A stretch of DNA of 64,000 bases. Origin: Pusillimonas sp. UBA3987 (GTDB taxonomy: Bacteria; Pseudomonadota; Gammaproteobacteria; Burkholderiales; Burkholderiaceae_B). Under the pieces are notes generated by a model that did not search any database, had not been told where the DNA came from, and saw only the letters and a list, made by a program, of their open reading frames with translations. The stretch lies in assembly GCA_002384935.1 (NCBI GenBank), contig DGCD01000001.1, positions 45,615-109,614 of the forward strand. The letters run 5' to 3'. Both the position numbers and the translations under genes were made by a program. Below, piece by piece: positions 25,401 through 34,185 of this stretch; positions within the stretch are counted from its first letter, which is position 1, and each line of letters starts with the position of its first letter.

Positions 25401-28183
25401 CAGGACAGGCGCTACGTGAATATGAAGGCAATATCGTCTTTTCTTCCCCGCCCCTATCCGAACCGGTAAAACAATATCAGCGATCCAATGCAGCCAGCGC
25501 AGATGAACTCGGGACGCCCCTGCAGGCAACGCTTCGCAAACAACATAGTTTGTCGCGCAACATCAGCATCCTGAATGCACGCGAACATAATCTGAAAGGC
25601 GTAAACGTACACATTCCCCGCGACACGTTCACGGTCATTACCGGCGTATCGGGCTCGGGCAAATCCACGCTGGCCTTCGACATTCTGTTCAACGAGGGGC
25701 AACGCCGCTATCTGGAGTCTCTGAACGCCTATGCCCGGGCCATTGTGCAACCTGCGGGCAAACCTGATGTCGACGCCATCTACGGCATTCCGCCGACCGT
25801 GGCGATTGAGCAGCGCACAAGCCGTGGCGGACGCAAATCCACCGTGGCCACCATGACCGAGATCCACCACTTCCTGCGTTTGCTTTATGTGAAATTGGGA
25901 ACTCAAATGTGCCCGGACTGCAACGTGGAGGTCAGTTCGCAAACACCCGAACAAATTGCCGCACAGCTGATTCGTGACCATAAAGGCCACCATATTGGCC
26001 TGCTGGCTCCCCTGGTGTTGGCGCGCAAAGGTTACTACACCGATCTGGCAAAATGGGCTCAGGGCAAAGGCTATACGCACCTTCGCGTCGACGGTGAATT
26101 CATCCCGGTATCGCCCTGGCCGCGCCTGGACCGCTACAAAGAGCATACAATTGAACTACCGGTAGCCGACCTGATCGTCGACCCCAACGAAGAGCTGGCG
26201 CTGCGCCAGGCAATTCGACAGGCGCTGGAACACGGACACGGCACCCTGACAGTTCTTGCCCCTTTAACCCAGGCATCGGGGCCGATCGAAGCCCGACGTA
26301 CGCTCGACTCACTTGGCCATGGCCATCCTCAACACTTCTCGGTGAAACGTGCCTGCCCCTGTTGTGGCACCAGTTTTCCGGAACCCGATCCACGCATGTT
26401 TTCCTACAACTCCAAACACGGCTGGTGTCCGGATTGTTTCGGTACCGGTCTGCGCCTGCAGGGGTTTGACGAAACCCAGACTGGCGAAGAAACTGCGTGG
26501 AATGCCTGGTATGAAGGAGAGGCAAAAAGCTGTCCTTCATGCGAAGGCGCTCGGCTGAACCGCGTTTCCCGTGCCGTCCTTTGGCATGACAAGGGCATCG
26601 CCGAACTCGCTTCCTGGTCGGTGGCGCAAGCCGATTTATTTTTTACCGGCCTCGTATTGCGCGGCCGCGACGCGGAAATCGCACGCGACATTCTTCAGGA
26701 AATAAAGGGCAGGCTCAATTTCATGCGGGAAGTCGGTCTCGACTATTTGAGCCTGGACCGCGCCGCACCCACGCTCTCGGGTGGCGAGGCGCAACGCATT
26801 CGACTGGCCGCCCAATTGGGCTCCAACCTTCAAGGCGTTTGCTATGTTCTGGATGAGCCCACGATTGGCCTGCATCCACGCGACAATCGTATTTTGCTCA
26901 AGGCGCTCGCCCGCCTCGAGGGTAACGGCAACACCCTGGTGGTGGTCGAACACGACGAAGACACCATCAGGAAAGCCCAGCACATTATTGACATGGGGCC
27001 GGGCGCGGGCGTGCGCGGAGGGCAAGTGGTGGCCCAGGGGACAGTTGAGGAAATCATGCAAGACCCCCAATCACTCACCGGACGCTACCTGAATCATCCG
27101 CTTAAGCACCCTTTCAAGCCGCGTCGCATAATCGCCCCTGACACCCCGATGATTGAAATCAATGGCGCGCACCTTCACAATCTGCAACGCGTTAATGCGC
27201 GCCTGCCCATCGGCTGCCTGAGTGTGGTCACCGGTGTTTCGGGCTCCGGCAAGTCGACCCTGGCGCGCGATGTCTTGCTCGACAATCTGGCGTACGCTTT
27301 CGGGCACAAAACAAATATGCATTGGCAAGGCTGCGAATCGATTGCCGGTTGGGAACCCATCGATCGCGTACTTGAGGTCGATCAAACGCCCATCGGCAAG
27401 ACACCGCGTTCATGTCCTGCCACTTATGTAGGCTTCTGGGACGACATCCGCAAACTTTTTGCCAATACCCGTGATGCGCGGCTGCGTGGCTGGACGGCGG
27501 CGCGTTTCTCGTTCAATACCGGCGATGGACGATGCCCGATTTGCGAGGGGCAAGGGCTGCGTACGATTGAAATGAGCTTTCTACCCGATGTGAAAGTACC
27601 CTGCGACGCCTGCAACGGTGAACGATTCAACCGCGATACGCTTGATGTCAATTGGCAGGGCAAGAGTGCCGGGGAAATCCTGAAAATGGACGTAGATGAC
27701 GCGGTGGAACACTTCAGCGCGCATTCAAAAATTTCCCGCGCACTAAAACTGATGCAAGACGTGGGCCTGGGTTATCTGACACTGGGGCAACCTTCACCGA
27801 CACTGTCTGGCGGTGAGGCTCAACGAATCAAGCTGGTTACCGAACTGACCAAGGCACGCCTGACGGAAGGCGTCATCACAACAGGGCGTGCATCGCGCAC
27901 ACCTCACACCCTTTATGTGCTTGATGAACCAACCGTGGGGTTATCCATGGCCGACGTTGAAAAACTGATCCATGTGCTGCACCGCCTCGTTGAAGCGGGC
28001 AACACCGTGGTTGTGATCGAACACAATCTGGATGTCATTGCCGAAGCCGACTGGATCGTGGACATGGGGCCGGAAGGCGGCACCAATGGCGGGAAATTGG
28101 TGGGAAATGGCCCTCCCGACTCGATTATGAAAGTCGCCGAATCTCATACCGGCCAGGTGCTAAAAGCGTTCTTGGCGGCTTAG
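22454..28183 (+). CDS. uvrA: Tandem-fused UvrA excinuclease subunit A (two UvrA units in one chain)
   Basis: UvrA is the damage-recognition ATPase of nucleotide excision repair and normally a homodimer of about 940 residues. This 1909-residue frame holds two complete UvrA units with four Walker A motifs (GVSGSGKS near residues 32, 678, 1064 and 1593). Each is matched by an LSGGE signature and a DEP Walker B. Zinc-type Cys pairs recur (CRCCGQ near 118, CPHCGG, CPTCGG; CPDCN, CPCCG, CPICEG). The junction is about residues 990-1035. The N-terminal unit has the variant NPVRNSRSTVGTMTE and the second RGGRKSTVATMTE, so the halves are divergent. Similar double-length proteins are annotated in related bacteria. 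No SOS box was seen. Confidence 0.93.
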   Translation: MTSPIRIFGARQNNLKNLDVTIQNGELLVLTGVSGSGKSSLAFDTLYAEGQRRYVETFSPYARQFLDRMDKPQVDRIEGILPAIAIDQVNPVRNSRSTVGTMTELNDHLKLLFARMGRLFCRCCGQEVRRDDPSSIQQALAERTREHDPRLVVTFPVSVPSSFNEDEIRGFLEQQGYTRIHHQETISHNIGTAPAKKSKAKGRKPAMAEEQSRLQLHVVQDRFRFSNAEGGRVMEAIDTALKQGAGYVTVYASAGPDEPETAWRFSNRLHCAQCNIDYARPLPSSFSFNSPLGACEHCRGFGRVMGIDFGLVVPDQTKTLREGAIKPWQTNSYKECQQELQRYAPAAGVRLDTPWRDLNEEDKHWVIHGDPNWKGGPKAWQSQWYGAQRFFDWLETKAYKMHVRVLLSKYRSYTPCPHCGGARLKPDATLWRLGQHVVPASSTTPRFMPVHAQWTQAQLNALPGLGIHDLMQRPIDQVKDFFDALSFGSALDAALDLLLTEVKARLNFLCDVGLGYLSLDRQSRTLSGGEVQRINLTTALGTSLVNTLFVLDEPSIGLHPRDMHRIVEVMQRLRNNGNTLVVVEHDPQVMVAADRIIDIGPGPGERGGQIIFDGNPDELRRADTLTGNYLGNRLRVEAPRPMVVQAATPKLLLEGVTANNLKNVSVSIPLGRLVCMTGVSGSGKSTLVQDVLYPALLKQKGKPTEAPGPFHHLLGAELIADVIMVDQSPIGKTARSNPASYVGAFDAIRKLFSQAPLAKERGYTAGTFSFNNGDGRCPTCGGTGFEHVEMQFLSDVYLRCPDCDGKRYRPEVLEVHVEHLGHRATIDQVLAMTVNEALGFFSGLRDVQTGLAPLADVGLEYVRLGQPVPTLSGGEAQRLKLAGHLAAASRSTLSSAKVAKRGNLFLFDEPTTGLHFDDVARLMRAFRKLLAAGHSLLIIEHNLDVVRAADWILDLGPEGGVRGGELIATGTPSDIMQNSRSHTGQALREYEGNIVFSSPPLSEPVKQYQRSNAASADELGTPLQATLRKQHSLSRNISILNAREHNLKGVNVHIPRDTFTVITGVSGSGKSTLAFDILFNEGQRRYLESLNAYARAIVQPAGKPDVDAIYGIPPTVAIEQRTSRGGRKSTVATMTEIHHFLRLLYVKLGTQMCPDCNVEVSSQTPEQIAAQLIRDHKGHHIGLLAPLVLARKGYYTDLAKWAQGKGYTHLRVDGEFIPVSPWPRLDRYKEHTIELPVADLIVDPNEELALRQAIRQALEHGHGTLTVLAPLTQASGPIEARRTLDSLGHGHPQHFSVKRACPCCGTSFPEPDPRMFSYNSKHGWCPDCFGTGLRLQGFDETQTGEETAWNAWYEGEAKSCPSCEGARLNRVSRAVLWHDKGIAELASWSVAQADLFFTGLVLRGRDAEIARDILQEIKGRLNFMREVGLDYLSLDRAAPTLSGGEAQRIRLAAQLGSNLQGVCYVLDEPTIGLHPRDNRILLKALARLEGNGNTLVVVEHDEDTIRKAQHIIDMGPGAGVRGGQVVAQGTVEEIMQDPQSLTGRYLNHPLKHPFKPRRIIAPDTPMIEINGAHLHNLQRVNARLPIGCLSVVTGVSGSGKSTLARDVLLDNLAYAFGHKTNMHWQGCESIAGWEPIDRVLEVDQTPIGKTPRSCPATYVGFWDDIRKLFANTRDARLRGWTAARFSFNTGDGRCPICEGQGLRTIEMSFLPDVKVPCDACNGERFNRDTLDVNWQGKSAGEILKMDVDDAVEHFSAHSKISRALKLMQDVGLGYLTLGQPSPTLSGGEAQRIKLVTELTKARLTEGVITTGRASRTPHTLYVLDEPTVGLSMADVEKLIHVLHRLVEAGNTVVVIEHNLDVIAEADWIVDMGPEGGTNGGKLVGNGPPDSIMKVAESHTGQVLKAFLAA

Positions 28184-28193
28184 CAGACATGGC

Positions 28194-29006
28194 TTAGTGC
28201 TTATTCAGCAACTGTTGTATGGCGTCATTCGCTGCGACCAGGGCCATGGTCGCGGTCAGTGCGACGGCTGAACCGTAGCCGGCACAAGAAAGTCCTTGTG
28301 GTGCACCTGCCGGCATTTCACCGTTTTGCCATTCGGCCGGCAGCACGGCGGCCTGATCGAACCAAATCACGCGAACACCCATTTTGGGCACACGGCGCCG
28401 CGCTTTACCGCCAGCCGCCCCGCCTTTGGGAAATCCATGATGACGCCTTAGCACATGGCGCAGCTTTGCCAGCAGCGCGTCATTGGTCGAAAACGACAGG
28501 TCATCCGCCTTCAACGCAAGCAAATCTGTTTTACCCCCCGCGCCCCCACAGACAACGACAGGAATGCGACGCCGACGTGCTTCAAGAATCATGGCCACTT
28601 TTGCGGTGATTTGGTCAGTGCAGTCGATAATGACCTGGACACCGCTGTCGAAAACCGTACTCACATTCTCGGGTGCCACAAAATCGTCGACCACAGTCAA
28701 CCGGCAGCCCGGATTGATTCCTTCGATGCGTTGCGCCATGGCTTGAACTTTCGACTGGCCCAATGTATCGGTTAACGCATGCACCTGTCTGTTGATATTC
28801 GACTCGGCGATATGATCAAGATCAATCAACGTCAGTTGACCCACTCCGCTGCGCGCCAACGCCTCGGCACACCAGGAACCCACGCCGCCCAGGCCGGCAA
28901 CGGCAATATGCCCCTGTGCCAGCTGCGCTGGTGCGTCATTTCCATACAAACGGGCCAGGCCGGAAAAGCGCCGGCTTATGTCCGCTGAATTGTCAACTTC
29001 CTTCAT
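28194..29006 (-). CDS. tcdA: tRNA threonylcarbamoyladenosine dehydratase (TcdA/CsdL)
   Basis: This E1-like enzyme uses ATP to cyclise t6A37 of tRNA to ct6A. The 270-residue protein has the nucleotide-binding motif GLGGVGSWCAEALARSG near residues 34-50 and the acidic LTLIDLDHIAESNINRQ. Its CGGAGGKTD segment near 150 is consistent with TcdA rather than ThiF or MoeB, which carry CxxC zinc motifs. The gene converges on uvrA with a 10-base gap. Confidence 0.92.
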   Translation of the reverse strand: MKEVDNSADISRRFSGLARLYGNDAPAQLAQGHIAVAGLGGVGSWCAEALARSGVGQLTLIDLDHIAESNINRQVHALTDTLGQSKVQAMAQRIEGINPGCRLTVVDDFVAPENVSTVFDSGVQVIIDCTDQITAKVAMILEARRRRIPVVVCGGAGGKTDLLALKADDLSFSTNDALLAKLRHVLRRHHGFPKGGAAGGKARRRVPKMGVRVIWFDQAAVLPAEWQNGEMPAGAPQGLSCAGYGSAVALTATMALVAANDAIQQLLNKH

Positions 29007-29098
29007 AGCCCATACATACTCAACTTACTAAGTAGTACTATTAGAGCATGGTCCCAAGCGGCGCATAAACTTCCAGCCACGGTCTTGTCGAACGCATT

Positions 29099-29758
29099 GT
29101 GAAAACTCCTGCTGTATCCACCAACACGTCCTGCACACCCAATCCCGGCGCTTTCCGACGCCTTACCGAAGCCGAACGACAGGCATCGGTTGAACAGTTC
29201 ATACGCTGTCTGAAGCCACATCAGGATTTATGGGTTTTCGGCTATGGATCACTGGTATGGCGCCCGAACTTTCACTACCTTGAACGGCGCCCCGCCGTGC
29301 TCAGAGGCTACCACCGCTCGCTCTGCCTGTGGTCACGTATCAACCGGGGCACGCCGGAACGCCCCGGCCTGGTTTTTGGCCTTGACAATGGCGGCTCCTG
29401 CAAGGGCATGGTCTATCGCGTGGGATCAAACCAGATTCCCGAGACCCTGGACGAACTGTGGAAACGGGAGATGCCAAGCGCCGCCTATATTCCCCGTCAC
29501 CTGCCTTGTCAGACTCCGCACGGCCCAACGCCGGCCCTTGTGTTTGTCGTAGATCGCCAGAAAGATGGTTATGTTCGAAATTTAACCCACGAGCAACTGA
29601 TGAATATCATCCACAACGCACATGGCACCTATGGTCCGTGTATTGAATACGTATTGGAAACCGCGCAGGCACTCACCGATCATGGCATTCACGACGCACG
29701 CCTCAATGCCCTGGTCCGGCAATTGCGAAGCGGTATTTCCGATCCTGCACAATCCTGA
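29099..29758 (+). CDS. chaC: ChaC-type glutathione-specific gamma-glutamylcyclotransferase
   Basis: ChaC cleaves glutathione to 5-oxoproline and Cys-Gly. The 219-residue protein, starting at GTG, has the substrate loop VFGYGSLVWRP near residues 48-58, the PAVLRGYHRSLC strand, and the catalytic glutamate in ELWKREM near 120. HGTYGPCIEYVLETAQAL follows in the C-terminal helix. pdxH starts 35 bases after its stop on the same strand. The ggt gene, which also acts on gamma-glutamyl compounds, lies 2.7 kb away but on the other strand. Confidence 0.9.
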   Translation: MKTPAVSTNTSCTPNPGAFRRLTEAERQASVEQFIRCLKPHQDLWVFGYGSLVWRPNFHYLERRPAVLRGYHRSLCLWSRINRGTPERPGLVFGLDNGGSCKGMVYRVGSNQIPETLDELWKREMPSAAYIPRHLPCQTPHGPTPALVFVVDRQKDGYVRNLTHEQLMNIIHNAHGTYGPCIEYVLETAQALTDHGIHDARLNALVRQLRSGISDPAQS

Positions 29759-29793
29759 ACCTCGAACAGCTCTGGAACCCAACGCCGAACATT

Positions 29794-30426
29794 ATGCCTA
29801 TTGCCGACATCCGACGCGACTATCAAAAGAACGCCCTGCGTGAAGACACCGTTAAAACGGATCCTCTCAATCAGTTTCAGCTCTGGTTCAACGAGGCGCT
29901 GACAGCAGAAGTTATGGAACCCACCGCCATGACACTCGGTACCGTACAAAACGACGGCCAACCTTCATCGCGTATCGTTCTACTGAAAGGGTTTGATGCT
30001 CAAGGCCTGGTATTTTTCACGAACTACCAGTCACGCAAAGGTCAAGCGCTGGCGGAACAACCATTTGCCAGTGCGCTCTTCTTCTGGCCAGAGCTTGAAC
30101 GCCAGGTTCGGTTTGAAGGCCGGGTGGAGAAGGTGGCGAAAAATGAGTCCGATACTTATTTTCATAGCCGCCCTTTAGCTTCGCGTATTGGCGCCTGGGC
30201 CTCGCCTCAAAGCCAGCCCATCACGCGTGACGAACTGGACGCGCGCGCTCAGAAACTGGCCGATGAACTGGGTGAAACTCCGCCCAGACCGGCACATTGG
30301 GGGGGGTATCGTCTCACTCCCCATTATATGGAATTCTGGCAAGGTCGCCCCTCGCGACTGCACGACCGGATTGCCTATCAGCGCCACTCAGACGGCACCT
30401 GGTCCTTCCAGCGCCTGGCACCCTGA
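29794..30426 (+). CDS. pdxH: Pyridoxine/pyridoxamine 5'-phosphate oxidase
   Basis: PdxH is an FMN enzyme that forms pyridoxal 5'-phosphate. The 210-residue protein has the family features MPIADIRRDYQKNALRE at the N-terminus, MTLGTVQNDGQPSSRIVLLKGFD (residues about 46-68, FMN and substrate binding), FFTNYQSRKGQAL, and the C-terminal WGGYRLTPHYMEFWQGRPSR with WSFQRLAP. Length and start are typical. Confidence 0.96.
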   Translation: MPIADIRRDYQKNALREDTVKTDPLNQFQLWFNEALTAEVMEPTAMTLGTVQNDGQPSSRIVLLKGFDAQGLVFFTNYQSRKGQALAEQPFASALFFWPELERQVRFEGRVEKVAKNESDTYFHSRPLASRIGAWASPQSQPITRDELDARAQKLADELGETPPRPAHWGGYRLTPHYMEFWQGRPSRLHDRIAYQRHSDGTWSFQRLAP

Positions 30427-30439
30427 TTACAGCGCTTTC

Positions 30440-31567
30440 ATGGGTGTCGACATTGAGTACGTTGTCGTAGGCGCCGGCGTCATCGGTTTGGCGGTCGCAC
30501 GCGAACTGAGCCAAGCGGGTCGCGAAGTCTTGGTTGTCGACGCCCAAGGCCAGATCGGCACCGGCATCAGTTCCCGCAATTCCGAAGTCATTCACGCCGG
30601 CCTTTACTACCCCACCGGAAGTTTAAAGGCTCGACTTTGTGTTGCCGGGCAACACGCTTTGTACGATTACTGTGCGACACATGGCGTACCTCACAAGCGA
30701 ACTGGCAAATTAATTGTCGCCACTGCAGACAATCAACTGAGTACATTGAACACCCTGCATGACCAGGCCCGGGCCAACGGTGTGCACAATATTCAATGGC
30801 TTTCAGCCGCGCAAGCCATCGCGCTTGAACCCGAGCTTACATGCCGCGCGGCGTTGCTCTCGCCTTCAACCGGGATCATCGACAGCCATGCGCTCATGCT
30901 GTCTTTACAGGGACAGGCGGAACAAGCGGGGTGCCAACTGGTCTTTCACACACCACTGCAACATGCCGAGCACGGCAATGGCCGCTTTCGCCTTCATTTT
31001 GGCGGCGCCGAGCCCATCTCATTAACGACCCGATATGTCGTTAACGCGGCTGGCCTTGAGGCGCCAGACATAGCCCGCCTTTTCCCCTGGCATGCCCCCA
31101 CACCCCGCCCAACGACTCATTACTGCAAAGGCCATTACTTCAGCCTGGCGCAACAGCCGCCGTTTTCGCGCCTGATCTACCCCCTGCCCGATCATGCAGG
31201 CCTGGGGGTTCACTTGACACTGGACCTGGCGGGACAGGGTCGGTTCGGACCCGACACAGAATGGGTCGCCACCATCAACTATGACGTTGATTCGTCTCGC
31301 GTTGAGCGCTTTTATCAAGCTGTGCGACAATACTGGCGACATTTGCCAGACGACAGCCTGCTACCGGCTTACACTGGCATCCGTCCGAAAATTACGGGCC
31401 CGGGTGAACCCGCCGCCGACTTTCTGATTGCAGGTCCAATGTGGCATGGCGTCCCCGGCCTCGTTCATTTGCTGGGTATGGAATCCCCTGGGCTAACCGC
31501 CTGTTTGGCTATTGCACAGCAATGCCGTCTAGCCTTTGAACATCAAAACGACACCACAACGACATAA
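30440..31567 (+). CDS. FAD-dependent oxidoreductase, L-2-hydroxyglutarate oxidase-like
   Basis: This DAO-fold flavoprotein has 375 residues when started at ATG 30440, 13 bases after pdxH; a longer upstream frame lies inside pdxH and is rejected. It has VVVGAGVIGLAVARELSQAG (residues 7-26), GTGISSRNSEVIHAGLYYP (near 41-59), which is typical of the L2HGDH/LhgO group, and the late segment GIRPKITGPGEPAADFLI with LLGMESPGLTACLAIA. It probably oxidises a 2-hydroxyacid or similar substrate and passes electrons to oxygen or quinone. purU follows after 2 bases. Confidence 0.87.
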   Translation: MGVDIEYVVVGAGVIGLAVARELSQAGREVLVVDAQGQIGTGISSRNSEVIHAGLYYPTGSLKARLCVAGQHALYDYCATHGVPHKRTGKLIVATADNQLSTLNTLHDQARANGVHNIQWLSAAQAIALEPELTCRAALLSPSTGIIDSHALMLSLQGQAEQAGCQLVFHTPLQHAEHGNGRFRLHFGGAEPISLTTRYVVNAAGLEAPDIARLFPWHAPTPRPTTHYCKGHYFSLAQQPPFSRLIYPLPDHAGLGVHLTLDLAGQGRFGPDTEWVATINYDVDSSRVERFYQAVRQYWRHLPDDSLLPAYTGIRPKITGPGEPAADFLIAGPMWHGVPGLVHLLGMESPGLTACLAIAQQCRLAFEHQNDTTTT

Positions 31568-31569
31568 TA

Positions 31570-32418
31570 ATGAACGATTACATTCTGACCCTGTCTTGCC
31601 CCGACCGCACCGGCATCGTGCATCATGTTTCAGGTTGGTTGCTGGAACGGCAGGGCAATATTGTGGATGCACAGCAATTTGGCGATACTGAAACCAAACG
31701 CTTCTTTCTGCGTGTGCACTTTGAGCTTCCGGAACAGCAACCAGCCGAAGAGCTGGAGCAGCAATTCCAAACCGTTGCGCAGGAATTCAATATGCAGGCG
31801 CGCGTTCATAACGCCCAGCGCAAAGCGCGCCTGTTAATTCTTGCCAGCCGCCAAGGCCATTGTTTGAATGACCTGCTGTTTCGCACACACAGCGGCCAGT
31901 TGAATGTCGACGTTGTCGGCGTGGTGTCTAACCACAACGATCATGCCGGCATGGCCAAGGCCTATGACATACCCTTTCATCATTTCCCCGTTACCACCGA
32001 AACCAAACGGGACCAGGAAGAACGCATTCTTGCCCTGGTAGACGAAAAACAAGTGGATTTGGTCGTACTGGCACGCTACATGCAAATTCTCAGCGCCGAA
32101 ATGTGTCAGGCTCTTTCGGGCCGCGCTATTAATATCCACCACAGCTTCCTGCCCAGTTTCAAAGGTGCAAAGCCCTACCATCAGGCGCATGCGCGTGGCG
32201 TGAAAATTATTGGTGCTACAGCACACTACGTGACCTCTGATCTGGACGAAGGTCCGATTATTGAACAGGATATCGAGCGCGTGAACCACAACATGAGTGC
32301 CAGGGATTTGACACAAGTGGGCAGTGACATTGAATCGCTGGTGCTTTCACGTGCCGTACGCAGTCATGTAGAGCACCGTATTTTGCTTAACGGCAACCGA
32401 ACAGTTGTTTTTCATTAA
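31570..32418 (+). CDS. purU: Formyltetrahydrofolate deformylase
   Basis: PurU hydrolyses 10-formyl-THF to formate and THF, supplying formate for PurT and balancing one-carbon pools. The 282-residue protein has an N-terminal ACT domain (ILTLSCPDRTGIVHHVSGWL) and a formyltransferase-fold catalytic domain (ISNHNDH-like VSNHNDHAGMAKAY near 117-130, NIHHSFLPSFKGAKPYHQA near 188-206, and GATAHYVTSDLDEGPIIEQD near 216). The HxSxLPxxxG and D residues of the active site are intact. It converges on ggt with a 6-base gap. Confidence 0.95.
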   Translation: MNDYILTLSCPDRTGIVHHVSGWLLERQGNIVDAQQFGDTETKRFFLRVHFELPEQQPAEELEQQFQTVAQEFNMQARVHNAQRKARLLILASRQGHCLNDLLFRTHSGQLNVDVVGVVSNHNDHAGMAKAYDIPFHHFPVTTETKRDQEERILALVDEKQVDLVVLARYMQILSAEMCQALSGRAINIHHSFLPSFKGAKPYHQAHARGVKIIGATAHYVTSDLDEGPIIEQDIERVNHNMSARDLTQVGSDIESLVLSRAVRSHVEHRILLNGNRTVVFH

Positions 32419-32424
32419 ACACAA

Positions 32425-34179
32425 TTAACGCCCCAGCGCCACGCCTTCACGGCGTGGATCCGCGCCGCCTTCAAGGCCGTCGGGCGTAATCACAATGCCC
32501 TGCAAGCCACTGGGCAGAGACTCCAAACGCACTTCGTGTCCCATTTGTTCAAGCGGCGTGGCCAACGCTTCCAATTCCGTCCCCTCTTCAATTTCGGTGC
32601 CGTAACTGCAGCTTCCCCGATTAGGCAACGCAATCGCCGATTGAATATCCAGACCCCAGCCCAGAACACCCAATAATGTTTTCGCCACAAAACTGATAAT
32701 AAACGGGCCTCCGGGCGCGCCAATGGCCATGTAGGGCTTTCCGTCTCGCAGGACGATCATGGGGGCCATAGAACTGCGAGGGCGCTTGCCGGGCTCAACC
32801 CCATTGGCAACCAGCATGCCCGCTTCATCTGTTCCATCGAGAGAAAAATCGGTGAGCTGGTTATTCAGCAAAAAGCCCCGCACCATGATCTTGCTGCCAA
32901 ATGCCGACTCCACCGATGTTGTCATCGACACGACATTCCCGCTGGCATCGACGACCGACAAATGCGTTGTCGACGGCAACTCGGGCGAACGGTCACGCCC
33001 CAGGCCAGGGCTTTGCCCAAGCGGATTGCCCGCCTGGGCATCTGACATGGCGCTGGAAGGATTGATCAGGGTAGCCCGGCCGGCAATATAGTCAGCGTCC
33101 AACAGGGTATCGACGGGAAAAGGAGAAAAATCCGGGTCGGCAATATATACGTCACGATCAGCACACGCCAGCTTGCCCGCCTCGGCAAACAAATGCACTG
33201 CCTCAAGCGAGTTTGGCGCGTAATCCAGTATGTCGGTATGCGTCAGCATCAGCAGAATCTGCATAACCGTCACAGGCCCCGAACTGGGCGGGCCGATGCC
33301 GCACAACTCGTACTCCAGATAGGCCACACAAAGCGGCTGGCGCGGCACAGCCTCGTAATAGACCAGATCCGGCAAGGAAAGCGCCCCCGGTGTGGGGTGG
33401 GAATGCACAGCGCTTACGATATCGTGCGCAATCGCGCTTTCATAGAACGCATCGGCACCCTGCCGGGAGACCTGCTCCAGAACATCAGCCAATGCAGGAT
33501 TCTTCAATACATAACCGACGGGACGAGGATTGCCATTCTCATCATAAAAGTAAGGACGTGCGGTCTTGCTTTCGCGCAACTTTTCACTGCGTTGCAATAA
33601 CCCGTTCAAACGGGGTGAAACCGCAAAACCCTCCCGCGCAAGCCTGATTGCAGGCTCGAATAAGCTGGCCCATGGCAATTTCCCGCCATCGGCATGCATT
33701 TTCTCCAAACCACGCAACAGACCTGGTGCACCTACCGACAAACCACTATTTACCGCATCCCAAAACGGCAACACCTCGCCATCGATTCTGAAATACCGAT
33801 TATCGGCATCCTGAGGTGCAGTTTCACGTGCATCGTAAGTGCGAAGACGCTCGTTCGCAGCATCGAAGACCACCATGAAGCCGCCCCCGCCCAACCCTGA
33901 AGACTGAGGCTCAACGAGACTGAGCACCAGTTGCGCGGCGATTGCCGCATCGACCGCGCTGCCGCCGGCCTCCAGTATTTCCAGTCCCGCTTCCGACGCA
34001 TGGGGGTTGGCCGCCGAAATCATATACTCATTGGCCCGGGCTAACGACTTTTCAGTCCAACCCGTCGCCTCTTCCGGATTAACCGGTGCACGGGCCAGCG
34101 CTGGCGATAGACCCAGCAATAAACCACTGCACATCAACGCCGAAATAAAATAACGTGCGACCCGTCTCGTTCCGATCAT
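32425..34179 (-). CDS. ggt: Periplasmic gamma-glutamyltransferase (glutathione hydrolase)
   Basis: This Ntn-hydrolase transfers or hydrolyses the gamma-glutamyl group of glutathione in the periplasm. The 584-residue precursor has a signal peptide (residues about 1-30 ending near ALARAP). It has NPHASEAGLEILEAGGSAVDA near the N-terminus, and the autoprocessing site before the nucleophile in LPSTTHLSVVDASGNVVSMT near residues 401-420. It also has GVEPGKRPRSSMAPMIV and GAPGGPFI near the C-terminus. It lies 6 bases after the LysR gene and may be co-transcribed with it. Confidence 0.94.
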   Translation of the reverse strand: MIGTRRVARYFISALMCSGLLLGLSPALARAPVNPEEATGWTEKSLARANEYMISAANPHASEAGLEILEAGGSAVDAAIAAQLVLSLVEPQSSGLGGGGFMVVFDAANERLRTYDARETAPQDADNRYFRIDGEVLPFWDAVNSGLSVGAPGLLRGLEKMHADGGKLPWASLFEPAIRLAREGFAVSPRLNGLLQRSEKLRESKTARPYFYDENGNPRPVGYVLKNPALADVLEQVSRQGADAFYESAIAHDIVSAVHSHPTPGALSLPDLVYYEAVPRQPLCVAYLEYELCGIGPPSSGPVTVMQILLMLTHTDILDYAPNSLEAVHLFAEAGKLACADRDVYIADPDFSPFPVDTLLDADYIAGRATLINPSSAMSDAQAGNPLGQSPGLGRDRSPELPSTTHLSVVDASGNVVSMTTSVESAFGSKIMVRGFLLNNQLTDFSLDGTDEAGMLVANGVEPGKRPRSSMAPMIVLRDGKPYMAIGAPGGPFIISFVAKTLLGVLGWGLDIQSAIALPNRGSCSYGTEIEEGTELEALATPLEQMGHEVRLESLPSGLQGIVITPDGLEGGADPRREGVALGR

Positions 34180-34185
34180 CTAGAT

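Noticed and set aside
25454..26146. Antisense open frame of 230 codons inside uvrA
   Set aside because: Composition follows uvrA in reverse and there is no independent signal.
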